DNA of 64,000 bases from Virgibacillus sp. SK37 (GCF_000725285.1 NZ_CP007161.1:2518213-2582212); one strand, 5' to 3'; positions 18,312 to 26,477 are shown, counted from the stretch's first letter. Program-made: numbers and translations. The notes: generated by a model not told the origin, from the letters alone.

Positions 18312-19045
18312 ATTCGCTTCACCTCAATATCTCCGGAGAAAACGGAAGTGATTATCTTCACGCGTGCTTGAGATTCATCATACTTTTCTGTCTTGTATAT
18401 TAATGACTGATTCATTAGTTTTGTATGGTACTGATCTAAAATTTGGGCGCGGCCAAAGAAAGAGCTATGAAGGATACTCACTTCTATATCATAAGGCACA
18501 TAGATCTCTATATTACCAACCAGGTGACGAATGGATATAACAGCTGTGTCATTAGGAAGAACAGTATTACTAAAGTCAATCACTCTATCCCCCATTATTC
18601 CATGGATATTTATATCTCTCCATTGGTAAGCTGCATCGTCTGTTTTGTCTCCTTTAAAAAACGAGTTATCAAATAGCGGCTCTACCTTTAGTACAGCAGA
18701 ACCGGCAATATCTTCTTTTTGATTTGGTAGTATAGTAGGATAGGTTACTTCTGCATTTTTTTTTGATTTAGAATAATTCATTATAAATAAGATAATAGCA
18801 GCAATGATCAGAAAGCGGACAGCAAGCATATTTAAAATAGAAAATGCAGCTCCTGCTATACCAAACCAAAAAAATATTTTCCCCCATAGTTGGAGGAAGT
18901 TTTTCCACCCAATATAGATAAATAATGAACAAAATAAAGCAGATGCGATCATTCCACCATGAAAAAAGGTTAGCTCAATAATGAAAAGGACCACCCCAAT
19001 GATTAATATCCAATTAAGTGTATTTGTATTCAAATGCTTAAACAT
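18308..19045 (-). CDS. liaF: LiaF, membrane inhibitor of LiaRS
   Basis: Membrane protein of 245 residues. About four hydrophobic segments fill the first 95 residues, followed by a soluble C-terminal DUF2154-type domain (INIHGIMGDRVIDFSN, ISIRHLVGNIEIYVPYDIEV). In B. subtilis this protein holds LiaS inactive. The start after GGGGAGG is clear. It lies 77 bp from liaH with an intervening hairpin. A liaG gene, present between liaH and liaF in B. subtilis, is absent here. Confidence 0.9.
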   Translation of the reverse strand: MFKHLNTNTLNWILIIGVVLFIIELTFFHGGMIASALFCSLFIYIGWKNFLQLWGKIFFWFGIAGAAFSILNMLAVRFLIIAAIILFIMNYSKSKKNAEVTYPTILPNQKEDIAGSAVLKVEPLFDNSFFKGDKTDDAAYQWRDINIHGIMGDRVIDFSNTVLPNDTAVISIRHLVGNIEIYVPYDIEVSILHSSFFGRAQILDQYHTKLMNQSLIYKTEKYDESQARVKIITSVFSGDIEVKRI

Positions 19046-19069
19046 CGAGCGCCCTCCCCTTATTTATGT

Positions 19070-19098
19070 AAAACAGGCACAGATACCTGCGCCTGTTT
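19070..19098 (-). terminator. Hairpin between liaH and liaF
   Basis: Arms AAACAGGC and GCCTGTTT with an inner CAG/CTG extension, followed on the minus strand by TTTTAC. It probably lets most transcripts stop after liaIH, giving high LiaIH and low LiaFSR, as in B. subtilis (inference). Confidence 0.7.
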
Positions 19099-19122
19099 AA
19101 GTATATCATTTTTTCTTTCTAA

Positions 19123-19773
19123 TTACTCCACAGATTCTTTTTCCTTTTCTCCCTTGCCTTCCAATTCTTTTTCTAACTTTGCTATCTTGCTATCAAAGGT
19201 AGTACGGTAATATGCACTATTTACTTTATATTCCAGACCTTCAATATAACCTTCCATTTCGGCAAATTTTGAGAATGGTTTGTCTGCAGAGGCATCCACA
19301 ACTTTGTTCATTTGATAATTAGCTTTTGCAATATTTTCCCGCCCCATTAACTCCATACGTCGTAAATGCATATCTTTTAATTTATGCTTCATTTCTTCAT
19401 ATTTTTGTTCTAATGTTTCCAATTGCTGTGCTGCTTCTTCATACGATGCTTTCATTCTATCCGCTCGCAATTGATATTCTTCATGCTCTTTTATTGCAAA
19501 ATCATACATTTGTTGCTCTCCTGCTTTTTCAGCAATACTAGCTTGTTTTAGTCGCTTGTCTGCCATATCGTTTGCTTGAATGTATTCTTTAGTAAATTCC
19601 TCCTTTAATTTATATTGTCGATCAACCAATTTCCTTACTTTTTCCTTTTCTTGTTCACTTTGTCTTAAATAGTGGTTTAATGCTGCAATAGGGTTCTTTT
19701 GTTCTTTTTGATCCATCAAATGATGAAGATCTGTAGTAATAGAGTCTTTTATTCGTGTAAATATCGAAGCCAT
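19123..19773 (-). CDS. liaH: LiaH, PspA/IM30-family envelope-stress protein
   Basis: Cytosolic coiled-coil protein of 216 residues that oligomerises at damaged membranes. The start (MASIFTRIKDSITTDLHHLMD) and long helical core with many charged heptads and almost no hydrophobic segment are typical of PspA/IM30/Vipp1. The conserved pattern around QKNPIAALNHYLRQSEQE is visible. Follows liaI by 15 bp with its own RBS and forms the effector pair liaIH, the main target of LiaR. Confidence 0.92.
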   Translation of the reverse strand: MASIFTRIKDSITTDLHHLMDQKEQKNPIAALNHYLRQSEQEKEKVRKLVDRQYKLKEEFTKEYIQANDMADKRLKQASIAEKAGEQQMYDFAIKEHEEYQLRADRMKASYEEAAQQLETLEQKYEEMKHKLKDMHLRRMELMGRENIAKANYQMNKVVDASADKPFSKFAEMEGYIEGLEYKVNSAYYRTTFDSKIAKLEKELEGKGEKEKESVE

Positions 19774-19788
19774 TATAATCTCTCCTTT

Positions 19789-20142
19789 TTATTTGTTTAA
19801 ATCTGCCCATTGGCGTTCAAAGTTGGTAAATGGGTCGTCATCTTTCATTACCTTAACAACTGGGTTGTCTGCATCGTTTTTCCAATTACTTACTATTAGA
19901 TATAGGATATAAGCAGCGGCCACACCAATAACCGCAAAAATGTTCGAAAATGTGATACTCAGAATAACGAGCCCCAAAACGATCCAACCAATTTTTCCGG
20001 CAATAGAATCACTTTTCACAAATTTTTTAAATACCACGTACAACAACCAAATGCTCAATCCTAACAAAATCATTGGGCCAATGTTTGCAACTAAGACAAA
20101 TAGCGCAACTAATCCAGCAACAAACAACAGAAATTTTTTCAC
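19789..20142 (-). CDS. liaI: LiaI-like small membrane protein
   Basis: Membrane anchor for LiaH by analogy. Three or more hydrophobic segments occupy residues 1-90 (KKFLLFVAGLVALFVLVAN, ILLGLSIWLLYVVF, GWIVLGLVILSITF), followed by a short hydrophilic tail ending DDPFTNFERQWADLNK. The frame could begin at ATG 20166, but AAAGGAGG lies within that extension, so the GTG at 20142 directly after it is chosen (117 residues). First gene of the operon. LiaI proteins vary greatly between species; position next to liaH is the main support. Confidence 0.75.
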   Translation of the reverse strand: MKKFLLFVAGLVALFVLVANIGPMILLGLSIWLLYVVFKKFVKSDSIAGKIGWIVLGLVILSITFSNIFAVIGVAAAYILYLIVSNWKNDADNPVVKVMKDDDPFTNFERQWADLNK

Positions 20143-20379
20143 TATTCCTCCTCCTTTCACTATCATAATTTTATTTTAACGGTCGGAAGTTTTTTTGGTA
20201 ATGAACCTAAGCAATATTTCTTACTAGGTCTTGAGGCGTATTAGCATGTAGACTCGCTTGTGGTAAGGATTAATAAAAATGGCTGAATTCCTTTATAAAT
20301 GCAAACTAACAGTGACAGCATCTTATTCAAATTACTACACAGTAGGAGGAAAATGTGAACTAACTAAGAATATAGAGCC

Positions 20380-20530
20380 TGCGCCAATCACCGCTACGGA
20401 AAAACACTGCGCTTTTCGGGGGCGGCTGATGAGCCTCCTCATGCTAGCGCATTCCGGGGTCTCACCTATGCCTCATCTCCCCCAGAAGTCTCCGTATTTT
20501 TCCTTCGCTAAGAGTTGCTCTTTAGCAATA
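20380..20530. repeat. Bacillaceae intergenic repeat, copy A
   Basis: GC-richer stretch with elements such as CGCTACGGAAAA, CGGGGGCGGCTGATGAGCC, TCCTCATGCTAGCGCATTCC and CCCCCAGAAGTCTCC. The same landmarks in the same order appear inverted at 20605-20735. Such elements are familiar between genes in bacilli and have no known function. An open frame across it (20279-20581) lacks an RBS and is not called. Confidence 0.75.
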
Positions 20531-20604
20531 AATGAATTTAGTATTAGGTGTGAAAAGCCCGCTTCGCATTTGAGATTTTAAAGCACATACCAATTGATTG
20601 GAAT

Positions 20605-20735
20605 GGAAGATGACGACTCCTGCCGGAATAGCATGAGGCGAAGACCCTGGACGGAGCGTAGCGGAGGAAGCGGCTGAGGCCATGCCGGCGGAAAGCGTTC
20701 ATCTGGAATGGAAATCAATGGCGATAGGTGGTCTT
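20605..20735. repeat. Bacillaceae intergenic repeat, copy B (inverted relative to A)
   Basis: Contains GACGACTCCTGCCGGAATAG, CATGAGGCGAAGACCC, GCGGAGGAAGCGGCTGAGGC and GCCGGCGGAAAGCG, a landmark series well known from Bacillus intergenic repeats. Opposite orientation to copy A gives a large imperfect inverted pair. The remainder of the 700-bp gap (20143-20380, 20736-20800) carries the unassigned liaI promoter region and a short stretch similar to 10575-10620. Confidence 0.75.
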
Positions 20736-20804
20736 CAATAGTATCAAGTTACGTCGCAGTTTATCTATACTGCGATCTATTATTTTAAGAGCATCCTATG
20801 TGAA

Positions 20805-20842
20805 AAAAGACATAGCAGAGCGTTTACTCTGCTATGTCTTTT
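20805..20842 (-). terminator. Terminator after the MFS gene
   Basis: Perfect stem AAAAGACATAGCAGAG/CTCTGCTATGTCTTTT with a 6-nt loop, 8 bp past the MFS stop; T-rich on the minus strand. Confidence 0.92.
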
Positions 20843-20850
20843 CTTTTTTA

Positions 20851-22068
20851 TTAGGCAGTCTTTATTTCAAGCTCTTTCTTTTTATTTTTCTGCTGTAAGC
20901 TTAGCATGGCTACGAATGAGATGCAGTATAACAGTGCAAGGTATGTCATTGCCACTGTCATATCAAAATGCTGTAAAATAAAACCAACTAATATAGGTGA
21001 TAGACCACCGACTGCGCGACCAAAGTTAAAAATGGTATTCGTTGCTGTACTTCTTATGTGAATAGGATAATAGTTACTAATAAGTGCTCCATAACCAGCA
21101 AACATTCCATTGGAGAAGAAACCGACAATGGCCCCACCAATAAGTACTGCTGCTGCCCCATGTGCATAGGAATAAATAAATACGGCTGCCGCTGATGCTA
21201 GGAGGAAGATACCATATGCTGTTTTGGTACCAAACCGATCCATGAACTGACCAAACGTAAGCATTCCCAGAATCATCCCTACGGCGGTGCTTATTGTCCA
21301 TATTGCTGAACTGGAAACTGATAAGCCTTGGGATTGTTGAAGCATGGATGGCAGCCAAATCATTAACCCATTATAACCAGCAATCTGAACTGTTGCCATT
21401 AATGCTAAAGCTATCGTAGTAAAAGCTGTTCTTGGATTATTTACCAATTGGATAAGTTTTCCTTTTTCTTCTTTTGTTTTATCCTTTTGTTTTTCTTTTT
21501 GGGCAGCAACCCATTCTGGAGATTCATCAAGGTTGCGTCTTACTATAAAAGCAAAAATGACAGGTAAAATACCAATAAAGAATAACGCTCTCCATCCAAG
21601 TGTAGGAAGAATGATTGCACTTAATAAAGCTGCTAGTATAACTCCATATTGTGCGCCAATACTTACATAGGAAGATGCTCTACCCTGTTTATTTTTTGGC
21701 CAAGCCTCCGCTACTAGTGCCATTCCAATTCCATACTCACCGCCAGCTCCCAGTCCAGCTATAAAGCGAAAAACATAAATTTGTTCGATACTTGTTGCCA
21801 ATCCAGTCAAAAATGTTCCTATAGCAAATAAAATAATGGTGTACGTAAAAACTCTTACTCTACCATATTTATCGGCAAGTATACCGAAAATCGCTCCTCC
21901 GGCCAGCATACCTATATTTGTAATGGAAGATATGAGTCCTCCTGTTGCCAGGTCAATATTAAAGTTTGTAATGATCATTGACATAGCGAAAGAAATAAAC
22001 ATAATGTCCATTCCTTCTAAAGTTAAACCTGCTGTTGAAGCAACTACTGCCTTATTACGATATTTCAT
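20851..22068 (-). CDS. MFS transporter behind a pyr-type attenuator
   Basis: Major-facilitator protein of 405 residues with about 12 hydrophobic segments. Family motifs include GILADKYGRVRVF in loop 2-3, FRFIAGLGAGGEYGIGMALVAE in helices 4-5 and FGQFMDRFGTKTAYG in loop 8-9. It looks closest to the metabolite:H+ / aromatic acid:H+ symporter branch (sugar-porter-like GGEYG motif), but the substrate is not readable. The leader holds a PyrR-type attenuator (22207-22302), which suggests import of a pyrimidine or precursor such as orotate, dihydroorotate or a nucleobase (inference). Monocistronic, ending at a strong terminator. Confidence 0.85.
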   Translation of the reverse strand: MKYRNKAVVASTAGLTLEGMDIMFISFAMSMIITNFNIDLATGGLISSITNIGMLAGGAIFGILADKYGRVRVFTYTIILFAIGTFLTGLATSIEQIYVFRFIAGLGAGGEYGIGMALVAEAWPKNKQGRASSYVSIGAQYGVILAALLSAIILPTLGWRALFFIGILPVIFAFIVRRNLDESPEWVAAQKEKQKDKTKEEKGKLIQLVNNPRTAFTTIALALMATVQIAGYNGLMIWLPSMLQQSQGLSVSSSAIWTISTAVGMILGMLTFGQFMDRFGTKTAYGIFLLASAAAVFIYSYAHGAAAVLIGGAIVGFFSNGMFAGYGALISNYYPIHIRSTATNTIFNFGRAVGGLSPILVGFILQHFDMTVAMTYLALLYCISFVAMLSLQQKNKKKELEIKTA

Positions 22069-22206
22069 GTTGTACCACCCTCCAGTTTTTCATGTGTTTC
22101 TTGTAAGGCTCTGAAGAATGGATGTGGTATCCATTCTCTTTTCAAGTCTCACAGGACAAGTTTAAAAGAGAAAATAATTACCTTTATGTTTCGCAGATTT
22201 AGACAT

Positions 22207-22302
22207 TAAAAAATGCCCTTTGTCTACAGAGGACAAAAGGGCATAGTTATATAACTATGTACATTTCCGACCCTTTTTAGTCTCTCTGGACTACTTTAAA
22301 GG
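22207..22302 (-). promoter_or_regulatory. PyrR-type pyrimidine attenuator (anti-antiterminator, antiterminator, terminator)
   Basis: On the minus strand 22302-22271 reads CCTTTAAAGT, AGTCCAGAGAGACT, then AAAAAGGG. This is the PyrR binding hairpin (consensus loop ARUCCNGAGAGGYU, one base different). Downstream, ATGCCCTTTTGTCC (22244-22231) can pair either with the AAAAGGG of that hairpin (antiterminator, enclosing CATAGTTATATAACTATG) or with GACAAAGGGCAT (22222-22211), followed by six Ts (terminator). The mutually exclusive pairings are those of pyr operon attenuators. The terminator ends about 140 nt before the MFS start codon. Confidence 0.88.
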
Positions 22303-22360
22303 TATTTTTCTTTATTCAGCTTACCATGCTAAAAAAAATTATTCAAGAAGAATTTTGTCG

Positions 22361-23332
22361 TTATAGGTCGAATTCTTTGGCCAGTAACTTATAAGACCTT
22401 CTTCTTGCTTCATAATTATGTGTAATTGTAAGAATCATAAATTCATCCACTTCGTAAACTCTTTGTAACTCTTCCAGTTGCTTTCTTACTTGTTTAGGGT
22501 CACCGATAATCAATTTGCTGTCCGAAGAAGCAAGTTGTCGTTTTTCTTCAGTTGTTAAATGTCCTGTTTTCCTACCGTCAGGCACACCATTCCCTTCACC
22601 TTTTGCCTGTTCTATTTTCCATCGTTTACTATCCATTGCCAATATGCTGGCTTCTTCATTCGTTTCAGCGCAAATAACCGACACAGCGATAAGTGCCTCT
22701 TTACTTTTCTTCCCTTGTTTGTACTTCTTTATAATGGAAGTGCCATCTCCATCTGCCATAAAATGTCCAAAAGCATATGGAAGACCTTTTTCAGCTGCTT
22801 GAATGGCACTTTTCTCACTTGTTCCCAGCAACCATGGAACTGGTGAGACTGGTGGCAAGGGTGTTGGATTAACCTTTGAAAACATGTGGTCCTTAGGAAA
22901 ACTATGATTCAAAAAGTGTAACAAATCATTAATTGAATCTGGCATCTTGCGTACATTTTCCAAAAAATTAGCAGACAATGCCATTGTTACTTCTGCAGAT
23001 CCGCCTGGTGCACGACCAATTCCTAAATCAACACGATTCGGATACAAAGTGGCTAGCAGATTATACTTTTCTACAACGTGGAAAGGCATATAATGTGGTA
23101 GCAATACTGCTCCAGCACCAATTCTGATATTATTTGTCTGACTCCCAATTAAGCTTAGTACTATGTCGGGGGCAGGACATCCAAGACCTTTCATGTCATG
23201 GTGCTCAGCAATCCAGTACCGCTTATACCCAAGTTCATCCCCAAGTTTTGCAAGTTTTACGGTTTCCTGTAAAGCCTCCTGCGGAGAACTTCCTTCGGAT
23301 ATGGGTACCTGATCAAGAATACTTAACTTCAA
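22361..23332 (-). CDS. LLM-class flavin-dependent oxidoreductase
   Basis: Luciferase-like monooxygenase family protein (323 residues, TIM barrel) using FMNH2. Typical segments are MKLSILDQVPISEG, YKRYWIAEHHDMKGLGCPAPDIVL, IRIGAGAVLLPHYMPFHVVEKYNLLATLYPNRVDLGIGRAPGG and a C-terminal AxEFD-like LAKEFDL. It belongs to the MsnO8/YwcH-type group; its substrate is unknown. 17 bp downstream of the DUF1836 gene in the same direction, so probably one transcript. The PyrR-type leader of the next gene begins after its stop. Confidence 0.9.
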   Translation of the reverse strand: MKLSILDQVPISEGSSPQEALQETVKLAKLGDELGYKRYWIAEHHDMKGLGCPAPDIVLSLIGSQTNNIRIGAGAVLLPHYMPFHVVEKYNLLATLYPNRVDLGIGRAPGGSAEVTMALSANFLENVRKMPDSINDLLHFLNHSFPKDHMFSKVNPTPLPPVSPVPWLLGTSEKSAIQAAEKGLPYAFGHFMADGDGTSIIKKYKQGKKSKEALIAVSVICAETNEEASILAMDSKRWKIEQAKGEGNGVPDGRKTGHLTTEEKRQLASSDSKLIIGDPKQVRKQLEELQRVYEVDEFMILTITHNYEARRRSYKLLAKEFDL

Positions 23333-23349
23333 TTTACGTCTCTCCTCCT

Positions 23350-23928
23350 CTATTCTGTTTCTTTTCTTCCGATTTCATCGACTATTCTTTCCGCCGCTCT
23401 CCGATAAAAATTACTCATATTTGTAAATACAGCAACTAATAAAAGTTGCTTCAAATAATCTTCATCCTCATCCATCAACTTGGATACCAATTGACTAACC
23501 TCTTCTTCATGGTTAACTACATCCTTTTTAAAAGTTTCTGTATTTGCCTCCGTTAACTCTAAATAAGATGAATACAGCTGTTGAAGGTCAAAATCTTCCT
23601 CAGTTATTTTAGAATTCAACAAATGTAATGTTTGCTTAACATCATTAATGGTTAAAGTACCTTTCATCTGATAGATCAAACTAATTAACAACAGATGGTT
23701 TTTAGAATATTTTTTGTTATTAATTGGATAAAATAACTGCCCTTTTGCATAATTATTAATCATCGTCTTAGTTAGAATCTTATCCTCAGTGTACCGTTTC
23801 GAAGGTGCATATTTATTCTCAAATAACTGTATAACCTGGTCCATATATAAATCCAAATCAGGGATTTCTTCAATCTTCATATTCGTATTTAGATGCATAT
23901 CATTAAGTAGTTCTTGTAAATTTTTCAT
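23350..23928 (-). CDS. DUF1836 domain protein
   Basis: Matches the DUF1836 family of Firmicutes: an N-terminal MerR/HTH-like region (RYTEDKILTKTMINNYAKGQLFYPINNKKYSKNHLLLISLIYQMK), then a helical C-terminal half ending EIGRKETE. The NNYAKGQL and PINNKKYSKNHLL segments are the conserved core, suggesting DNA binding, but no target is known. The open frame starts at 23943 with TTG; ATG 23928 preceded by GGAG is preferred (192 residues). Probably co-transcribed with the LLM oxidoreductase. Confidence 0.8.
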   Translation of the reverse strand: MKNLQELLNDMHLNTNMKIEEIPDLDLYMDQVIQLFENKYAPSKRYTEDKILTKTMINNYAKGQLFYPINNKKYSKNHLLLISLIYQMKGTLTINDVKQTLHLLNSKITEEDFDLQQLYSSYLELTEANTETFKKDVVNHEEEVSQLVSKLMDEDEDYLKQLLLVAVFTNMSNFYRRAAERIVDEIGRKETE

Positions 23929-24066
23929 TATAACTAACTCCAATTATTTTTAGTTCTATTATAGAAGAAGGTTGGTAACGTGTAAACCCTTGACTACTTG
24001 ATAATATATGTATAGTATTGTAATATAGTTTTTAAAACTACATGATGAATTGAAGGTGTTAATAAC

Positions 24067-24714
24067 ATGAACAATATTATCCGGGAACCAATTAATTCAC
24101 TAACACACTTGTTTGGAGCTATTCTTTCCATTATCGGCTTGATCGCAATGATATGGAAGGCTTCAACAGAGACAGGTACGATTATTTCTATCGTTGCTGT
24201 TACTATTTTTGGTATAAGTATGACACTGTTATATGCGGCTTCAGCAACCTACCATATGGTTATTGCCAAAGATCATGTAATTGCTTTCTTAAGACGAGTA
24301 GATCATTCCATGATTTTTGTACTGATTGCTGGAACATACACTCCATTATGTTTAATCAGCCTAAATGGGATTACTGGTTGGATACTATTTTCAATAATTA
24401 GCGTTATTGCACTCTTGGGTGTAACATTTAAATTAATTTGGTTCCATGCACCTAGATGGTTATCCACAGCACTTTATATTGCTATGGGGTGGATTGTCGT
24501 CTTCTTTAGTTCTTCGCTTGCACCAATTATTGGTACAAATGGAATGATGTTATTAATAATTGGAGGAATTATTTATACTGTCGGTGGATTAATTTATTGG
24601 CTAAAACCAGAGTTTCTATCTTTTAAGCATTTTGGTTTTCATGAAATTTTTCACTTATTTATCTTGGCAGGCAGTCTGTTTCATTTCCTCTGTGTCTATT
24701 TGTATGTACTATAA
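24067..24714 (+). CDS. Hemolysin III / YqfA-type membrane protein
   Basis: Seven-helix PAQR/hemolysin III family protein, 215 residues. Family features are REPINSLTHLFGA at the N-terminus, SATYHM near residue 60, RRVDHSMIFVLIAGTYTP near 80 and FGFHEIFHLFILAGSLFHF at the end, placing conserved His, Ser and Asp that bind a metal in PAQR proteins. Bacterial members are linked to membrane fluidity; cytolysis is not proven in most. Monocistronic with promoter-like TTGATA-N17-TAATAT just upstream and a terminator after. Confidence 0.9.
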   Translation: MNNIIREPINSLTHLFGAILSIIGLIAMIWKASTETGTIISIVAVTIFGISMTLLYAASATYHMVIAKDHVIAFLRRVDHSMIFVLIAGTYTPLCLISLNGITGWILFSIISVIALLGVTFKLIWFHAPRWLSTALYIAMGWIVVFFSSSLAPIIGTNGMMLLIIGGIIYTVGGLIYWLKPEFLSFKHFGFHEIFHLFILAGSLFHFLCVYLYVL

Positions 24715-24747
24715 AAAAACCGGACTTCCATTGAGGAGTCCGGTTTT
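24715..24747. terminator. Bidirectional terminator between the hemolysin III and M42 genes
   Basis: Stem AAAACCGGACTTC pairing with GGAGTCCGGTTTT (one G-T) between convergent genes, with A/T runs on both sides. Confidence 0.9.
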
Positions 24748-24764
24748 ATGTTGCTTCTCACTAA

Positions 24765-25823
24765 CTAATTATATTGTACCATTGGTGACTTTACATAGTG
24801 ATACAGTAATTCTTCAGTATTATTTAACGAGTCCTCATGTGTTCTTTCATAAGCATGGGAAGAATCAATTCCAGGTCCAATCAGGCCATGCACAATGTCA
24901 TGTCCTGCACGGATTGCAGCTGAAGCATCTGACCCATAATACGGATAAATATCCAATTTATAACCAATATTGTTTTGCTTAGCAAGTTCCGTTAAGTTGC
25001 GGCGTAAGCCTAGATGATATGGTCCGCTGGAATCCTTTACACAGATCGATACTGTATATTCATCAGTTGTCTGACCATCTCCCATTGCTCCCATATCTAC
25101 TGCGAGATACTCTACTGTTTCTGGTGGAATATTGGAATTCCCACCATATCCAATCTCTTCATTATTTGATATCAGAAAATGAGTAGTATAAGGTAGAGTG
25201 AGTTTTTCTTCTTTAATTCTCTTTATGAGTTGAAGCAAAATCCCAACACTTGCTTTATCATCTAAATGACGTGATTTAATGAATCCATTGTCTGTTAACT
25301 CAACACGAGGGTCGAATGATACAAAATCTCCAACTTCGATTCCAAGCTTTCTGACATCTATCTCATTCTCCACTTTTGCATCAATACGCACTTCCATGTT
25401 TTCCTGATTACGCTTAGCTTCACCAGCATTTTTATAAACATGTACAGAGGTTTGATGCATTAAAATAGTGCCGGTAAATGTATTACCTTCCGGCGTATGT
25501 ATTTCGCAATATTCACCTTCGATAGCATTAAACTTAAACCCACCAATCAAATCAAGACGCAGGCGGCCATTTGACTTAATTTCTTTTACCATTGCTCCTA
25601 GTGTATCTACATGTGCAGTAAGCATACGGTGTTCCTGATTATTTTCACCTGGAATTGTAGCGATAAGTCCACCTTTACGATTTTGTTTTGTCTCCACATC
25701 TAATTCTTTTAAGTAATCTTCCACAAAATGAATGACATTTGTGGTATAACCTGATGGGCTCGGAATAGATACTAACTGTTTTATTAAGTTTTTTGTTTCT
25801 TTAATATTTGGATATGTAGTCAA
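24765..25823 (-). CDS. M42-family metallo-aminopeptidase
   Basis: Dinuclear zinc aminopeptidase family (FrvX/YhfE/glutamyl aminopeptidase type), 352 residues. Metal and catalytic motifs are visible: first His-Asp in LTAHVDTLGAM (near 68), bridging Asp in KSRHLDDKASVG (near 178), catalytic Glu-Glu in SNNEEIGYGGN (near 215), Asp in LAVDMGAM and His in GIDSSHAYERTH (near 327). Likely trims peptides in the cytosol. Located just downstream of ssrA in the same direction, but a gap of 110 bp and independent ends make co-transcription unlikely. Confidence 0.92.
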   Translation of the reverse strand: MTTYPNIKETKNLIKQLVSIPSPSGYTTNVIHFVEDYLKELDVETKQNRKGGLIATIPGENNQEHRMLTAHVDTLGAMVKEIKSNGRLRLDLIGGFKFNAIEGEYCEIHTPEGNTFTGTILMHQTSVHVYKNAGEAKRNQENMEVRIDAKVENEIDVRKLGIEVGDFVSFDPRVELTDNGFIKSRHLDDKASVGILLQLIKRIKEEKLTLPYTTHFLISNNEEIGYGGNSNIPPETVEYLAVDMGAMGDGQTTDEYTVSICVKDSSGPYHLGLRRNLTELAKQNNIGYKLDIYPYYGSDASAAIRAGHDIVHGLIGPGIDSSHAYERTHEDSLNNTEELLYHYVKSPMVQYN

Positions 25824-25949
25824 AATGAATGCTCCCTTCCCACTATTCTATTTAATACTATAACACGTATTTTAAGATAAGAGGCGTTTACTTAAAGAAA
25901 TTAAACACAAAAAAACCACCAATTATATGTATTGGTGGAGACGGTGGGA

Positions 25950-26222
25950 CATGCTCTTCCATACTTTCGATATGGCACTGACTATATCTTGAACCTTATT
26001 CAGGTCCTTTGGCGTATTATATGAGATGTAGTTTTTACATTTAGTAAAATCCCATATCCTAGTACTACCTAGAAAACAGGCAGCCTATAAGTCGATACAC
26101 GGCTGTTGGATTACTCCACATACCGCTCGGTGTTGCCATATTACTCATTAAAAGCAACTTAGGTTTCACCGATAAAGCCAAATTTTCACTTCTGTGTTAC
26201 CACAAAAGGCGACTAAAAATTA
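25950..26222 (-). ncRNA. Group I self-splicing intron in the tmRNA T-loop
   Basis: 273 nt, no open frame. The 5' splice site follows U (GAU^U), and P1 is CGAU paired with internal guide GUCG through a U-G wobble. P2 is CTTTTGTG-GTAA-CACAGAAG. P4 is TCGGTG/CACCGA, P5 GTTGC/GCAAC, and P6a TGGA-GTAA-TCCA. P7 is GACT with the diagnostic AAGATATAGTC. P9 is CCATA...TATGG closed by GAAA. The last intron base is G (position 25950), the expected omega-G. All core elements occur in the correct order. Confidence 0.93.
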
Positions 26223-26441
26223 ATCGAACCCACGTCCAGAGATATCGCCACTCAGGCTTCTACACGCATAGTTGGTATATTATCATTCGCTTATCTCTAG
26301 GCCTACCAACAGGCTGTGAGAAAGCTAGTCTGATTTAATTCAACGACCATCCTCAGACGGTGGATGACCGTATAGCCCGCTTCATTTGAGACCCTTCAAT
26401 CTGCTACACGGGCAATAGCAGGAAGGATCCTTTAGCAGAGC

Positions 26442-26477
26442 TTACGCTGCTGCTAAAGAGTAATTGTTTTCTTTGCC
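26442..26477 (-). other. tmRNA proteolysis tag reading frame
   Basis: Resume codon GGC at 26477, then tag codons giving GKENNYSLAAA and TAA at 26444-26442. The hydrophobic LAA(A) end is the ClpXP degradation signal; clpP lies elsewhere in this window. Confidence 0.92.

Noticed and set aside
20279-20581. Open frame across intergenic repeat copy A
   Set aside because: Runs through a known type of noncoding repeat, lacks an RBS and ends arbitrarily.
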